Origin: Hanstruepera marina
GTDB taxonomy: Bacteria > Bacteroidota > Bacteroidia > Flavobacteriales > Flavobacteriaceae
DNA: 64,000 bases
Reading direction: 5' to 3'
Assembly (NCBI RefSeq): GCF_019880635.1
Contig: NZ_JAINVX010000005.1
Coordinates: forward strand, 186,001 to 250,000
The notes under the pieces are model-generated. The model did not search any database. It was not told the DNA's origin and saw nothing but the letters and a program-made list of their open reading frames with translations. A program made the translations under genes and the position numbers. This document shows positions 34,653 to 43,283 of the stretch, piece by piece; the first letter of the stretch is position 1, and the number at the start of each line of letters is the position of its first letter.

Positions 34653-35471
34653 TTATTCTTTGTGAATCTCTACTTGATGTGGATAAGGTATTTCTATACC
34701 TGCAGCATCAAGGGCTTCTTTTGTTTGTTCTGTAACATCAAAATAAACTTCCCAATAATCTTCGGTTTTACACCAAGGCCTAGTCGCAAAATTAATTGAA
34801 CTATCTGCTAACTCCATAACAGTTACAGCTGGTGCTGGATCTTGAAGTACTTTTGGATGAGATGTAAGAACATTCATCAACACTTCTTTGGTTTTCTTTA
34901 TATCTGAATCATAGCCTACTCCAAAAACTAAATCAACTCGCCTTGTGCCTTCTGTTGTATAATTTACAATGTTGCCATTAGATAAAGCGCCATTTGGAAT
35001 AATGATTTCTTTATTAGATAAACCAGTAAGCTTAGTTGTGAAAATTTCAATTTCTTTTACAACACCAATTTCACCTTGTGCTTCAATTAAATCACCAATT
35101 TTAATAGGCTTGAAAATCATTAATAAAACACCACCAGCAAAATTACCTAATGATCCTTGTAAAGCTAAACCAACTGCTAAACCTGCTGCAGCAATAACAG
35201 CTGCAAATGAAGTAGTAGGGACACCTAAAGTTCCAAGAAGGGTAATAATTAATAAAATTTTTAGGGCCCAAGTACATAAGTTTAGTAAGAATTTTTGAAG
35301 ACTTTCATCATAATTAGCTTTGGCCATTATTTTTTTAGTAGCTCCAATGATCTTTTTTATAAACCAAGAACCAACAATCCAAATGACTATTGCACCTATA
35401 ACCTTTAAGCCGTAGGTAGTAACGAAATCGATGGCTATTTCAGTCCATTTTCCTAAATCAATATTTTCCAT
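34653..35471 (-). CDS. Small-conductance mechanosensitive channel, MscS family
   Basis: 272 residues. It has three membrane helices, the glycine/alanine-rich pore helix (AAVIAAAGLAVGLALQGSLGNFAGG), then the beta domain (KIGDLIEAQGEIGVVKEIEIF, IIPNGALSNGNIVNY) and the C-terminal alpha/beta part. The length is close to that of E. coli MscS. The channel opens on membrane stretch to relieve osmotic downshock. It has its own promoter (35502-35509), and its terminator lies inside tsaB. Confidence 0.94.
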   Translation of the reverse strand: MENIDLGKWTEIAIDFVTTYGLKVIGAIVIWIVGSWFIKKIIGATKKIMAKANYDESLQKFLLNLCTWALKILLIITLLGTLGVPTTSFAAVIAAAGLAVGLALQGSLGNFAGGVLLMIFKPIKIGDLIEAQGEIGVVKEIEIFTTKLTGLSNKEIIIPNGALSNGNIVNYTTEGTRRVDLVFGVGYDSDIKKTKEVLMNVLTSHPKVLQDPAPAVTVMELADSSINFATRPWCKTEDYWEVYFDVTEQTKEALDAAGIEIPYPHQVEIHKE

Positions 35472-35501
35472 ATTTATGTTTTTGGTTAATTAATTGATTA
35501 G

Positions 35502-35509
35502 CAAAGGTA
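35502..35509 (-). promoter_or_regulatory. -7 box for mscS (TACCTTTG)
   Basis: On the minus strand this reads TACCTTTG, followed by C. It lies 30 nt before the mscS ATG. Confidence 0.65.
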
Positions 35510-35542
35510 ATAAAGAGAATAGAAACTAAATTGATTTCTATT

Positions 35543-35911
35543 TTAAAAAATGAAATTGTAAAATGTTATCAGGAGTAATGTAATTATTGCAGGTACAGAT
35601 TGAAGATAGAAAAGTTTAATTTTTTGTGTTGAAAAAGCACCATAGATACCCGCAATAACAATACAACTCAAAAAGAATATGCAAACCATCCTACTTTTAA
35701 TAAGAATAGAAAATATCAAGCCAACGGCCAAGAAACCATTATATAAGCCTTGATTGGCGGCTAGCACTTTAGTTTCTTCTGCAAAATCTTTTGATTTCAA
35801 TCCAAAAGCCTTAATGCCTTTGGGTTTTGTCCATAAAAACATTTCTAAATACATGAAATAAAAATGCTCAATAGCTACTAGCGTTATTAGGATGATTACT
35901 AGATATTTCAT
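35543..35911 (-). CDS. DUF1304 membrane protein
   Basis: 122 residues with four membrane helices. The family features are an early VAIEHFYFMYLEMFLW with a membrane-embedded HFYFMYLE and a later LAANQGLYNGFLAVGL. The function is unknown. The ATG lies only 3 nt beyond the T-run of the dodecin terminator and I see no -7 box, so it may be expressed by read-through past that terminator. Confidence 0.88.
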   Translation of the reverse strand: MKYLVIILITLVAIEHFYFMYLEMFLWTKPKGIKAFGLKSKDFAEETKVLAANQGLYNGFLAVGLIFSILIKSRMVCIFFLSCIVIAGIYGAFSTQKIKLFYLQSVPAIITLLLITFYNFIF

Positions 35912-35914
35912 AAT

Positions 35915-35938
35915 AAAAAACGCTCATAAAGAGCGTTT
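35915..35938 (-). terminator. Intrinsic terminator after dodecin gene
   Basis: Minus-strand stem AAACGCTC/GAGCGTTT (35918-35925 with 35931-35938), loop of 5 nt, then a T run ending 3 nt before the DUF1304 start. Confidence 0.82.
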
Positions 35939-35946
35939 GGAATTAA

Positions 35947-36147
35947 TTATTTGACTTCGAATGTAATTTTAAGATTAACTCTAAACTCGGTTACGTCGTC
36001 ACCATTAACAATAGCGCTTTGTTCTTTTACGTAAACCGATTTAATATTGTTTATAGTTTTTGATGCCTCTTTTACTGCCTTTCTGGTGGCATCCTCCCAA
36101 CTTTTATCTGAATTCGATAAAATTTCAATAACTTTTAATACTGCCAT
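35947..36147 (-). CDS. Dodecin family flavin-binding protein
   Basis: 66 residues, the standard dodecin size. It reads MAVLKVIEILSNSDKSWEDA, then AVKEASKTINNIKSVYVKEQ, then FRVNLKITFEV. Dodecins form twelve-subunit shells that bind and buffer flavins. The flavin-stacking Trp of the family corresponds to SWEDA (W17). A clear terminator follows; the promoter is not obvious. Confidence 0.92.
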   Translation of the reverse strand: MAVLKVIEILSNSDKSWEDATRKAVKEASKTINNIKSVYVKEQSAIVNGDDVTEFRVNLKITFEVK

Positions 36148-36209
36148 AATTTTATTTTTTGCGATTAAACAATAGCAATAAGATATGAAAAATAAAACAG
36201 AAAAACTAG

Positions 36210-37112
36210 CTAGCCATTTATGGCTTCAACAGTTTCAACTTTACCCTTCAACATTTCCTTTAACATGTTTTCAATACCATTTTTTAATGTAAATGTTGAG
36301 GAAGGACAACCGCTACAGGCACCTTGAAGTACAACTTTTACAGATTTGTCGTTGGGATCATAAGATTGAAACATAATATTTCCGCCATCACTTGCCACAG
36401 CAGGCTTTACATATTCTTCTAAAATGTTTATAATTTCTTTTGAGGTATCATCATAACTTTCAAAAGTTTTGTCAAGCTCTTCGGTAGTTTTTTTCAAGAT
36501 TTGTTGAGCTTGAGGGTCAACTATATCTTTTCCTTGAGCAATAAAGTTTCTAATGTGTTCACGAACTTCCATCGTTACGGTATCCCATTCGGCAACATCA
36601 TATTTACTTACAGATAAATAATTGTCTTCAATAAAAACGCTTTTTACAAATGGAAAATGGAATAACTCTGTTGCAAGTGGTGAAAGTTTAGCCTCCTCAA
36701 TAGAATTAAACTCATATGTCGCGGTTACAAGTTTTTTATTGGCTACAAATTTTAAAACCGATGGGTTTGGAGTACTTTCGGCATAAACCGTTACGGGTAC
36801 TTTTTTAACGGCTTCAGTTTCTGTTATTACAATGCCGTTATTGTTTAGATAGTCCTCAATTTGTTGTGCGACTTCCTCTTGAACATCTTTCCATTCTACA
36901 ATATTAAAGCGTTCAACTGCAACAAAATTACTAGAGATATATACCTTTTTTACAAATGGTAAATAGAATAACTGCTGCGCTAAAGGTGAGTTTTTTGCTT
37001 CGTCTATATTATTGAATTCAAAGCTTTGATGGTTGGTAATAAATGCATTGAGTTCAAATTTAATTATGGTATTGTTTGAAGTTTCTTGAATAGAAACGGT
37101 ATAGGTTTTCAT
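36210..37112 (-). CDS. NifU family iron-sulfur carrier with duplicated N-terminal NFU domain
   Basis: 300 residues in three parts. Two related N-terminal NFU domains are visible: the first has FEFNNIDEAKNSPLAQQLFYLPFVKKVYIS, shown here only by its key pattern, and the second starts VYAESTPNPSVLKFVANKKL with SPLATELFHFPFVKSVFI. The third part is a C-terminal NifU domain with the cluster-binding CSGC (C266, C269). Such proteins carry [4Fe-4S] clusters to target enzymes. The second repeat keeps the ESTPNP signature while the first has lost it (QETSNNTIIKF), so the repeats have diverged. The promoter is on the right at 37130-37137. Confidence 0.92.
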   Translation of the reverse strand: MKTYTVSIQETSNNTIIKFELNAFITNHQSFEFNNIDEAKNSPLAQQLFYLPFVKKVYISSNFVAVERFNIVEWKDVQEEVAQQIEDYLNNNGIVITETEAVKKVPVTVYAESTPNPSVLKFVANKKLVTATYEFNSIEEAKLSPLATELFHFPFVKSVFIEDNYLSVSKYDVAEWDTVTMEVREHIRNFIAQGKDIVDPQAQQILKKTTEELDKTFESYDDTSKEIINILEEYVKPAVASDGGNIMFQSYDPNDKSVKVVLQGACSGCPSSTFTLKNGIENMLKEMLKGKVETVEAING

Positions 37113-37129
37113 AGCTTAAATACTTTGTG

Positions 37130-37137
37130 CAAAAATA
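37130..37137 (-). promoter_or_regulatory. -7 box for the NFU gene (TATTTTTG)
   Basis: Minus-strand TATTTTTGCA, 17 nt before the ATG, in the gap divergent to the PorP/SprF-like gene. Confidence 0.65.
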
Positions 37138-37272
37138 CTAAAAGATTACAAGAGAGTTCAACTATTTACACAATCTATTTAAACTATTTTAAAAAGGATT
37201 TTTTTAATCCTTTTTAATTTGATATTTTGCAAGCTTTAACTATATAAATTAAGCGATAAAAAGTAAATTTTA

Positions 37273-37280
37273 TATATTTG
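37273..37280 (+). promoter_or_regulatory. Possible -7 box for PorP/SprF-like gene (TATATTTG)
   Basis: TATATTTGG matches TAnnTTTG and lies 93 nt before the ATG at 37374, which would give a leader of nearly 90 nt. The 261-nt divergent gap holds no other recognisable element. Confidence 0.5.
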
Positions 37281-37373
37281 GTCGCAGATTTATAATTTTA
37301 TTATAAAATCAGAGTTTATATAGGAGTAAGGATTATGATTTTTAGCGTGCCTATCTACCTTGAAATACATACT

Positions 37374-38375
37374 ATGAAAATAAAAAGGTTTTTTTTAATA
37401 GCTTTAGTTGCCTTGTTTTTTCAACAAGCAAATTCACAGGAAGGACTTCCTATCTATACAGATTATTTAACAGATAATTATTATTTGTTATTTCCATCTA
37501 TGGCTGGTGCTGCAAATTGTTCTAAAATTAGAATGACGGGTAGACAACAGTGGTTTGGAGATGAGGATGCTCCAAAATTATTAACCATTAGTGGTAATGG
37601 TAGAATAGGAGAATCCAATTCTGGAATTGGAGCTATATTTTATGCTGACAAAAATGGCTATCACTCTCAAAATGGTGCTTATGTGACTTATGCACATCAT
37701 TTAATGTTTTCACGAAGTGAGACGGATTTAAATATGTTATCATTTGGATTAAGTGTAGGAGCTATTCAATATAAGTTAGATGAAACAGCATTTTTAAACG
37801 AATTACCAGATAGAATTATTGCTGGTATTGAGCAAAGTTCTACGAATTTCAATATGGATTTTGGCTTTTCTTATTTCTTATATAATTTTTATGCACATGC
37901 TGCCGTAAAGAATTTACTTAAAAATGATGGCATTAACAATGATATTGAAATTACAAGTAATTTAAGACGCTTCTTATTTTTAACAGGTATTGTTTTTGGT
38001 AAGCAAGGAAGCGAGTGGAGTTACGAACCATCTGTAATGTTTCAGTATAGAGACGGTACTCAAGAATCGTTTTTTGATGTCAATGCCAAAGTTTATAAGG
38101 AAATGGATTTTGGAAAACTTTGGGCTGGATTATCTTACCGAAGAAGTTTAGATGGAGCTGAATATGTAGATGGAGGAAGCGTAACCACACAAAAATTGCA
38201 ATATGTATCGCCTCTAGTAGGTGTTAACTTTAACAATTTTATGTTTGCGTATACGTATGCTTACCAAGCTAACTCTGTAACATTTACAAATGGAGGTTTC
38301 CATCAAATTACATTAGGTTATAACTTTAGCTGTAGAAAGGAACGTTACCACTGTAATTGTCCAGCGGTTAATTAA
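37374..38375 (+). CDS. PorP/SprF family type IX secretion outer-membrane protein
   Basis: 333 residues. The signal peptide is MKIKRFFLIALVALFFQQANSQ, followed by the family opening LPIYTDYLTDNYYLLFPSMAG and a beta-barrel pattern (GNGRIGESNSGIGAIFY, HQITLGYNFSC). It ends in a short Cys-rich tail, CRKERYHCNCP. PorP/SprF proteins help anchor or export specific type IX cargo, often encoded next to it, but no large adhesin is adjacent here. I chose ATG 37374, not 37335, because it starts the signal peptide. Confidence 0.88.
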   Translation: MKIKRFFLIALVALFFQQANSQEGLPIYTDYLTDNYYLLFPSMAGAANCSKIRMTGRQQWFGDEDAPKLLTISGNGRIGESNSGIGAIFYADKNGYHSQNGAYVTYAHHLMFSRSETDLNMLSFGLSVGAIQYKLDETAFLNELPDRIIAGIEQSSTNFNMDFGFSYFLYNFYAHAAVKNLLKNDGINNDIEITSNLRRFLFLTGIVFGKQGSEWSYEPSVMFQYRDGTQESFFDVNAKVYKEMDFGKLWAGLSYRRSLDGAEYVDGGSVTTQKLQYVSPLVGVNFNNFMFAYTYAYQANSVTFTNGGFHQITLGYNFSCRKERYHCNCPAVN

Positions 38376-38396
38376 ATCAACAAAAAAATTACATAT

Positions 38397-38428
38397 AAAA
38401 AAGCGCCTTAATTGTAAGGCGCTTTTTT
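38397..38428. terminator. Bidirectional terminator between PorP/SprF-like and VWA genes
   Basis: A perfect 14-bp stem (38397-38410 with 38415-38428, core AAGCGCCTTA) with a 4-nt loop, A-rich on one side and T-rich on the other, serves both convergent genes. Confidence 0.92.
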
Positions 38429-38440
38429 CTTTTTCAGCAA

Positions 38441-39595
38441 TTATTCCCATTGATAATTTTTCAGCGAAGCCTGTTTTTTTACAGCTTCAATCATAGCATT
38501 TTCTAATAGGTTTTCTTTGTTACGAGATTGTTCAGCTATAAACGTTTTGCGCTTTAAGTTAAGCTCTTGAATCTCATTTTGTATGGTTTCACGCTCTTTA
38601 CGTTTTTCAGCCAAATACGCTTTAATTTCTTTTTTTGATTTCCCTTGAAGCTCAATTGGCAAATCGGTTTGTTTAAATGTGTCATAATTAAAAACACCTT
38701 CTTTTTCGGCATCTAATAAATCCCATGTAGCATTATTATATAAATGCGAACTTTTACTTACTGTTCTACTAACCGCATTTGCTTCGCTATAACCTCTGGC
38801 ATTGTTGTCTTGTTCTTCTTGTAAAGCCATTTTTTGTCTTCCAGATTTTCCAAAAGCAATATAAGTTTGGTTTAATTGCTTGTTAAGGTTTAATATTTTA
38901 TCGTCATAAGGCGATGCAATATGTACAGTAGCTTGATTATGATTTATGGCCATATAATTGCCTTTAGATAAGTCCGCTCCATCTTTCCAGTAGCTGGATA
39001 TACCTTGGTTGTAATCACCACAGAAAATAGTGTTTACACTAACGCCTTTTTCCAAAGCATTTGTGATGGCGTCTTTATAGCTTACCTGGCCTTGTGTAAA
39101 GGGTTCGTTTCCGGCAATAAAAATTAACTTCAAGTCTTTTTGGTCTGTACCCCAATTCAATTGTTTGACAGAAGTGTCAATTACATGACCGCAAAATTCG
39201 TTGCCACCATTGGTAGTTAATGAAAACAAGGCTTTCGAAATCTCATCTAAATCTGAACTAAAAGAAATAATTTGTCTAATATAACCTTCAAGGCTGTTTA
39301 AATTATCATTGCCATATTCGTATAGGGCGATTTGTAAATTAGGTCTGACATCATCGCATTTAGCATAGGATAATTCGTTGACAATCTCCCAAAGCTGTGC
39401 TTTAGCTTGATCAATCAAACCATCCATACTATTGCTGGTGTCTAAAAGTAAAGCCACCTTAATGGTTTGTTTTTCAGTTTTAGTAATTGGTTTTAAACTT
39501 TGATGTTTTTCAGTCTTAACGTTTGGATTTGCCTTACTAGTCAATATTCCAACCAAGCATGCACAAATGATAAGTGCTTTTAAAATAATTTTCAT
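38441..39595 (-). CDS. Exported von Willebrand factor A domain protein
   Basis: 384 residues. An N-terminal hydrophobic signal (ILKALIICACLVGILTSKA) is followed by a VWA domain whose metal-ion-dependent adhesion site DTSNSM (D52, S54, S56) is intact, with later conserved FCGHVID and FIAGNEPFTQG. The C-terminal 100 residues form a charged coiled coil (KSKKEIKAYLAEKRKERETI). It is probably a periplasmic or membrane-attached protein that binds a partner through a metal site. It is divergent from the histidine kinase gene. The partner is unknown. Confidence 0.85.
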   Translation of the reverse strand: MKIILKALIICACLVGILTSKANPNVKTEKHQSLKPITKTEKQTIKVALLLDTSNSMDGLIDQAKAQLWEIVNELSYAKCDDVRPNLQIALYEYGNDNLNSLEGYIRQIISFSSDLDEISKALFSLTTNGGNEFCGHVIDTSVKQLNWGTDQKDLKLIFIAGNEPFTQGQVSYKDAITNALEKGVSVNTIFCGDYNQGISSYWKDGADLSKGNYMAINHNQATVHIASPYDDKILNLNKQLNQTYIAFGKSGRQKMALQEEQDNNARGYSEANAVSRTVSKSSHLYNNATWDLLDAEKEGVFNYDTFKQTDLPIELQGKSKKEIKAYLAEKRKERETIQNEIQELNLKRKTFIAEQSRNKENLLENAMIEAVKKQASLKNYQWE

Positions 39596-39634
39596 AAATA
39601 AATAATATTAGATTAATGAATAAGGTTGGAAATA

Positions 39635-39655
39635 GTATGTTGTAAAAGAACATAC
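39635..39655. repeat. Small inverted repeat in the VWA / kinase divergent region
   Basis: GTATGTT (39635-39641) and AACATAC (39649-39655) with a 7-nt loop. It may be an operator or mRNA hairpin for the VWA gene. Evidence is limited to the symmetry. Confidence 0.4.
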
Positions 39656-39678
39656 AACTTTCCTATTAAAAAACCCAT

Positions 39679-39708
39679 AATGAGTAAGTGTATGGTTTGA
39701 ATGAGTAA
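39679..39708 (+). promoter_or_regulatory. Direct repeat pair resembling a LytTR binding site
   Basis: Two exact copies of AATGAGTAA, at 39679-39687 and 39700-39708, are separated by 12 nt (start-to-start 21 nt, two helical turns). This matches the known LytTR-domain site layout of two 9-bp direct repeats with a 12-13 bp gap. It lies about 112 nt before the operon that encodes a LytTR regulator, suggesting autoregulation. Confidence 0.6.
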
Positions 39709-39820
39709 ATAGGATTTTTGATTGTGTAAACGCATTAATTTTAAACGTTTTTAAGCTGAAAATCTATGTAAGGCATTTTATTATAAGGTCTAAAGTGTGT
39801 ATGTTTATACAATTATAAAT

Positions 39821-41980
39821 ATGCAGATGACAACGTTTGTAAAAAGAGTACTTATTTTAATATTGGTTTTTAGTGGCCAAATAATTCTAGGGCAGAAACT
39901 TGGAGGTGATCCTGCGTTTACTGTAAGAGGATTTATTTATGATAGTGAATTGCAAAAGCCTGTTTCAAATGCTAATATAGAAGTTAATGGTGGCGCATAT
40001 ACAACTACAAATGGTGCTGGTGAGTTTAGAATAAAAGTAAAGTTTGGAGATGAACTTGTTATAAAGCACAAGGATTTTGAAACGGTTTATTATACAATAA
40101 AAAATCGAGAGCGCATACGTGTAGAGGTTCGCCCATACCGTTATTCCAATAAAGCAAAAATAAAGGACGAGCCTGATATAGCATTTAACTCGTTAATAGA
40201 CTCAGCGTTGCTTTATAAAAAAACCGATTTAGAAAAAAGTATTCAATTTGTTACTGATGCTTTGACTGAAAGCCGTTCTGGAAAAGAGAATGCGGAAGTT
40301 TATGAAACTTTAGGAGACATTTACTTGCATTGGAATCAATATGATATAGCTGTTACAAATTACCGTATAAGTTTGCAGAGTATAAACTCTAATGATGTGC
40401 AACTAAAATTAGGTCAGGCCTATGCTTTAAACAAGAATTATCAAGAGAGTATTTCGGTTTATCAAAGTATCCCAAAAGAAGGACTTTCTAATTGGCAAAA
40501 AGTTATCCTATATGAAGGTTTAGGTGATACAAATTTTAGTATTAAAGAGTTTGATGAAGCATTAGACAATTATAAGATAGGGCTGGATATTGCAACTGAA
40601 CATTTAATAAAACCAAAGGTTACCGATCTAAATTCTAAAATAGCCCAAACGTATGATGCACAAGGGAAACAGGATGCAGCAGAAGGTTTTTATGAAAGTT
40701 CGCTAAATCTGGCGTCTCAAGAAAATGAAAAACGGGCTTTAGAAGAAAAAGTAAAAGTAGCCGATTTCAAAAATAAGAAAAGTGATTTTACAGATGAGAT
40801 TGAACTACGAAAAGAAGCCATAAATGATATAAAGGATATAGAACTTGATTCAGTAATTGGAATAGAAAGTGCTTTAACGGTCCAAAAACAAAACTATAAA
40901 ATAGGTAACGCTTATTATTTAAAAAAGGATTATGACAATGCTATTACCTATCTGGAAAAAAGTATAGAAGAGGCCAACACCAAGAATGATTTAGTTGTTG
41001 AGAAAGACGCCAAACGTAAACTGTCTGAAGTTTACAGTAGTGCAGGCGATTATAACAAAGCTTTAGATACCTATAAGGAATATACCGAGTTGGTTGAAGC
41101 ATTATACGTTAAAAAGGAGCAAGAAATTGTTCGAGCCGCTAAATTGAGCCGCGATATAAGTAATCAGCAGAATAGAATAACCAGTTTAGAAACCGATAGG
41201 CAATTATCACAAAGTAAATACCAACTTACAACCGAACGCAATAAACGGCAACAGTTGGTTATTTATTCGCTTATTGGTGGTTTAATATTATTGTTGGTAA
41301 CGGCTTATTTTATGTATAAATACATCAAGCAACAACGATTGGCTAATAATTTATTGGCTCTTAAATCGTTGCGTAGCCAGATGAATCCGCATTTTATTTT
41401 TAATGCGCTTAACTCGGTTAATAGTTTTATTGCTTCAAGCGATGAGCGTACGGCGAATAAATATTTATCAGATTTTTCATTTCTTATGCGAGCGGTTTTA
41501 GAAAACAGCGAAGAAGATTTTATCCCGCTTGAAAAAGAATTGGAATTATTACAGTTGTATACCAAGTTGGAACATTTTCGTTTTCAAGATAAATTTGATT
41601 ATCAAATAACAGTTCATGAAGACGTTAACGTTTCAGCTTACCAAATTCCACCAATGTTGTTGCAGCCTTATATTGAAAACGCGGTTTGGCATGGTTTACG
41701 GTATAAAACTGAAAAAGGCAAATTAGAAATAACAGTTGCTAAGAAGAGTTCATCTGAAATTACCATAACCATTACAGATGATGGCATTGGAAGAGCACGC
41801 TCTAAAGCCTCTAAAACAGATAACCAAAAGAAACACAATTCAAAAGGGATGAGCAATATTAAAAAGCGTGTTTCTATTTTGAACAATATGTATAAAGATA
41901 AAGTTGATGTGTTTATTGACGATTACCAAACCGAAGGCGATACAGGAACCCAAGTAGTTGTAACTTTAAAAAAAGATTGA
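39821..41980 (+). CDS. TPR-containing sensor histidine kinase, LytS/YehU class
   Basis: 719 residues. A signal sequence (VKRVLILILVFSGQIILGQ) is followed by a carboxypeptidase-regulatory-like beta domain (about 33-100, FTVRGFIYDSELQKPVSNAN), a long TPR helical region (about 125-450), and a membrane helix (LVIYSLIGGLILLLVTAYFMY). Next come a His_kinase domain with RSQMNPHFIFNALNSVN (phospho-acceptor H524) and an HATPase domain (IENAVWHGL, DDGIGR). The sensor is periplasmic and the kinase cytoplasmic. I chose ATG 39821 over GTG 39797; ATG 39827 is possible. It is coupled to a small lipoprotein and a LytTR response regulator downstream. Confidence 0.92.
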   Translation: MQMTTFVKRVLILILVFSGQIILGQKLGGDPAFTVRGFIYDSELQKPVSNANIEVNGGAYTTTNGAGEFRIKVKFGDELVIKHKDFETVYYTIKNRERIRVEVRPYRYSNKAKIKDEPDIAFNSLIDSALLYKKTDLEKSIQFVTDALTESRSGKENAEVYETLGDIYLHWNQYDIAVTNYRISLQSINSNDVQLKLGQAYALNKNYQESISVYQSIPKEGLSNWQKVILYEGLGDTNFSIKEFDEALDNYKIGLDIATEHLIKPKVTDLNSKIAQTYDAQGKQDAAEGFYESSLNLASQENEKRALEEKVKVADFKNKKSDFTDEIELRKEAINDIKDIELDSVIGIESALTVQKQNYKIGNAYYLKKDYDNAITYLEKSIEEANTKNDLVVEKDAKRKLSEVYSSAGDYNKALDTYKEYTELVEALYVKKEQEIVRAAKLSRDISNQQNRITSLETDRQLSQSKYQLTTERNKRQQLVIYSLIGGLILLLVTAYFMYKYIKQQRLANNLLALKSLRSQMNPHFIFNALNSVNSFIASSDERTANKYLSDFSFLMRAVLENSEEDFIPLEKELELLQLYTKLEHFRFQDKFDYQITVHEDVNVSAYQIPPMLLQPYIENAVWHGLRYKTEKGKLEITVAKKSSSEITITITDDGIGRARSKASKTDNQKKHNSKGMSNIKKRVSILNNMYKDKVDVFIDDYQTEGDTGTQVVVTLKKD

Positions 41981-42504
41981 TGACTAAAAGTGTTTTATTT
42001 ATGATAATTATGTTCTTTGGTATGTTGCTATCATGCAAGACTAGTAAATATAATTCTATTGAGATTGTAAAACTAGATGATTATATATCTAGTTTATTTA
42101 ATAAAGGATATATAAATAGCAATCCTTTAATCGTAAAAAACGGTTTACCAGTTACATCATATTCACTAATAAAAGATTCAGATTCTATTCCAAAGATGTT
42201 TAAACAAAATTCTTTGACGTATATAAAAAAGGATTATGGGTTTTTTGAAAATATTTGGGGAGATGAAGCATTAAATGGCGTAGTATTAATAAATGACATG
42301 CTTCATATGAGATGTTATGGGCCGAAAGAGGTGATTTATTTATTGAACAAGGAAAAAGTTGATTCAGAAAAATATTTAGATGCAATCAAGAAATATAAAA
42401 TGACATATTTGAATGAATTTACATTTCCAATGGATCAAAACAACTATGCTCATATTTCTATTGCTGAAATTACTGAACTAAGAATAAAAGAATTAAAAGA
42501 GTAA
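41980..42504 (+). CDS. Small lipoprotein with plug-like motif between kinase and regulator
   Basis: 174 residues. The signal and lipobox are SVLFMIIMFFGMLLSC, giving a lipoprotein. The body contains NPLIVKNGLPVTSYSLIKD and then GDEALNGVVLINDM, a pattern like the plug of TonB-dependent receptors (PLYVIDG...NGVILI), although no barrel follows. The ATG shares its A with the kinase stop TGA, so the two are translationally coupled, and the response regulator follows. It may be the envelope ligand-sensing partner of the kinase. That is inference from order only; the function is unknown. Confidence 0.72.
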   Translation: MTKSVLFMIIMFFGMLLSCKTSKYNSIEIVKLDDYISSLFNKGYINSNPLIVKNGLPVTSYSLIKDSDSIPKMFKQNSLTYIKKDYGFFENIWGDEALNGVVLINDMLHMRCYGPKEVIYLLNKEKVDSEKYLDAIKKYKMTYLNEFTFPMDQNNYAHISIAEITELRIKELKE

Positions 42505-42544
42505 TATAATAAAAAACAACTAACTCTGCTAAAAAATAAAAACT

Positions 42545-43279
42545 ATGAAGCTAAACGCCATTATAGTAGAAGACGAACAAACCAGTCGTGATATTTTAAA
42601 GAATTATCTATCAAAGTATTGCCCTAACGTAAATGTATTGGGGGAGGCAGAAAATATAGAGCAAGCATTGGTTCTTATCCGTAATAACGATTTGGATTTG
42701 GTGTTTTTAGATGTAGAAATGCCTTATGGCAATGCGTTTGATCTATTAGAAAAAGTAGGTGATATTAATTTTGAAACAGTTTTTGTAACGGCTTATAACC
42801 ATTATGCTATGGAAGCCTTAAACGCTCACGCGTCCTATTATCTTATGAAGCCTATTTCCATAGACGAGCTTATAAAAGCTGTAGATTACGTTACAGAAAT
42901 TAAAAGTAAGGAAGATGCACTGCAAGATCAGGTATTGGTACCTAAAACCAATAGTGTTTCTGGTAAAATAACTATTCCGCAACAAGATGGCTTTGAAGTT
43001 ATTAATACTGCAGACATTCTATATTGTAAAGCCGATGATAACTACACAGAAATCTATCTAAATACTAATAAAAAGAAATTGGTGAGCAAAACACTTAAGT
43101 ATTTTGAAGACGCTTTAAATGATGGTAGTTTTGCCCGAATACATAAGTCTTATCTGGTCAATGTCAACGAAGTTATAAAATATTTAAAAGGAAAAGGCGG
43201 AAGTGTAGTTTTAAGTAATGGTAAACAGCTTATGGTGTCGGCTTCCAAAAAATCTGATTTTTTATCTTTTTTTAAATAA
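42545..43279 (+). CDS. LytTR family response regulator
   Basis: 244 residues. The receiver domain has the acidic pair near VEDE, the phospho-acceptor D56 in VFLDVEMPYG, VTAYNHYA, and K102 in YYLMKPISIDE. The C-terminal LytTR DNA-binding domain starts at about 140 (ILYCKADDNYTEIYL, FARIHKSYLVNVNEVIKY). It is the cognate regulator of the upstream kinase, probably controlling its own operon and others. The direct repeats at 39679-39708 fit a site for such a protein. Confidence 0.94.
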   Translation: MKLNAIIVEDEQTSRDILKNYLSKYCPNVNVLGEAENIEQALVLIRNNDLDLVFLDVEMPYGNAFDLLEKVGDINFETVFVTAYNHYAMEALNAHASYYLMKPISIDELIKAVDYVTEIKSKEDALQDQVLVPKTNSVSGKITIPQQDGFEVINTADILYCKADDNYTEIYLNTNKKKLVSKTLKYFEDALNDGSFARIHKSYLVNVNEVIKYLKGKGGSVVLSNGKQLMVSASKKSDFLSFFK

Positions 43280-43283
43280 TGTG

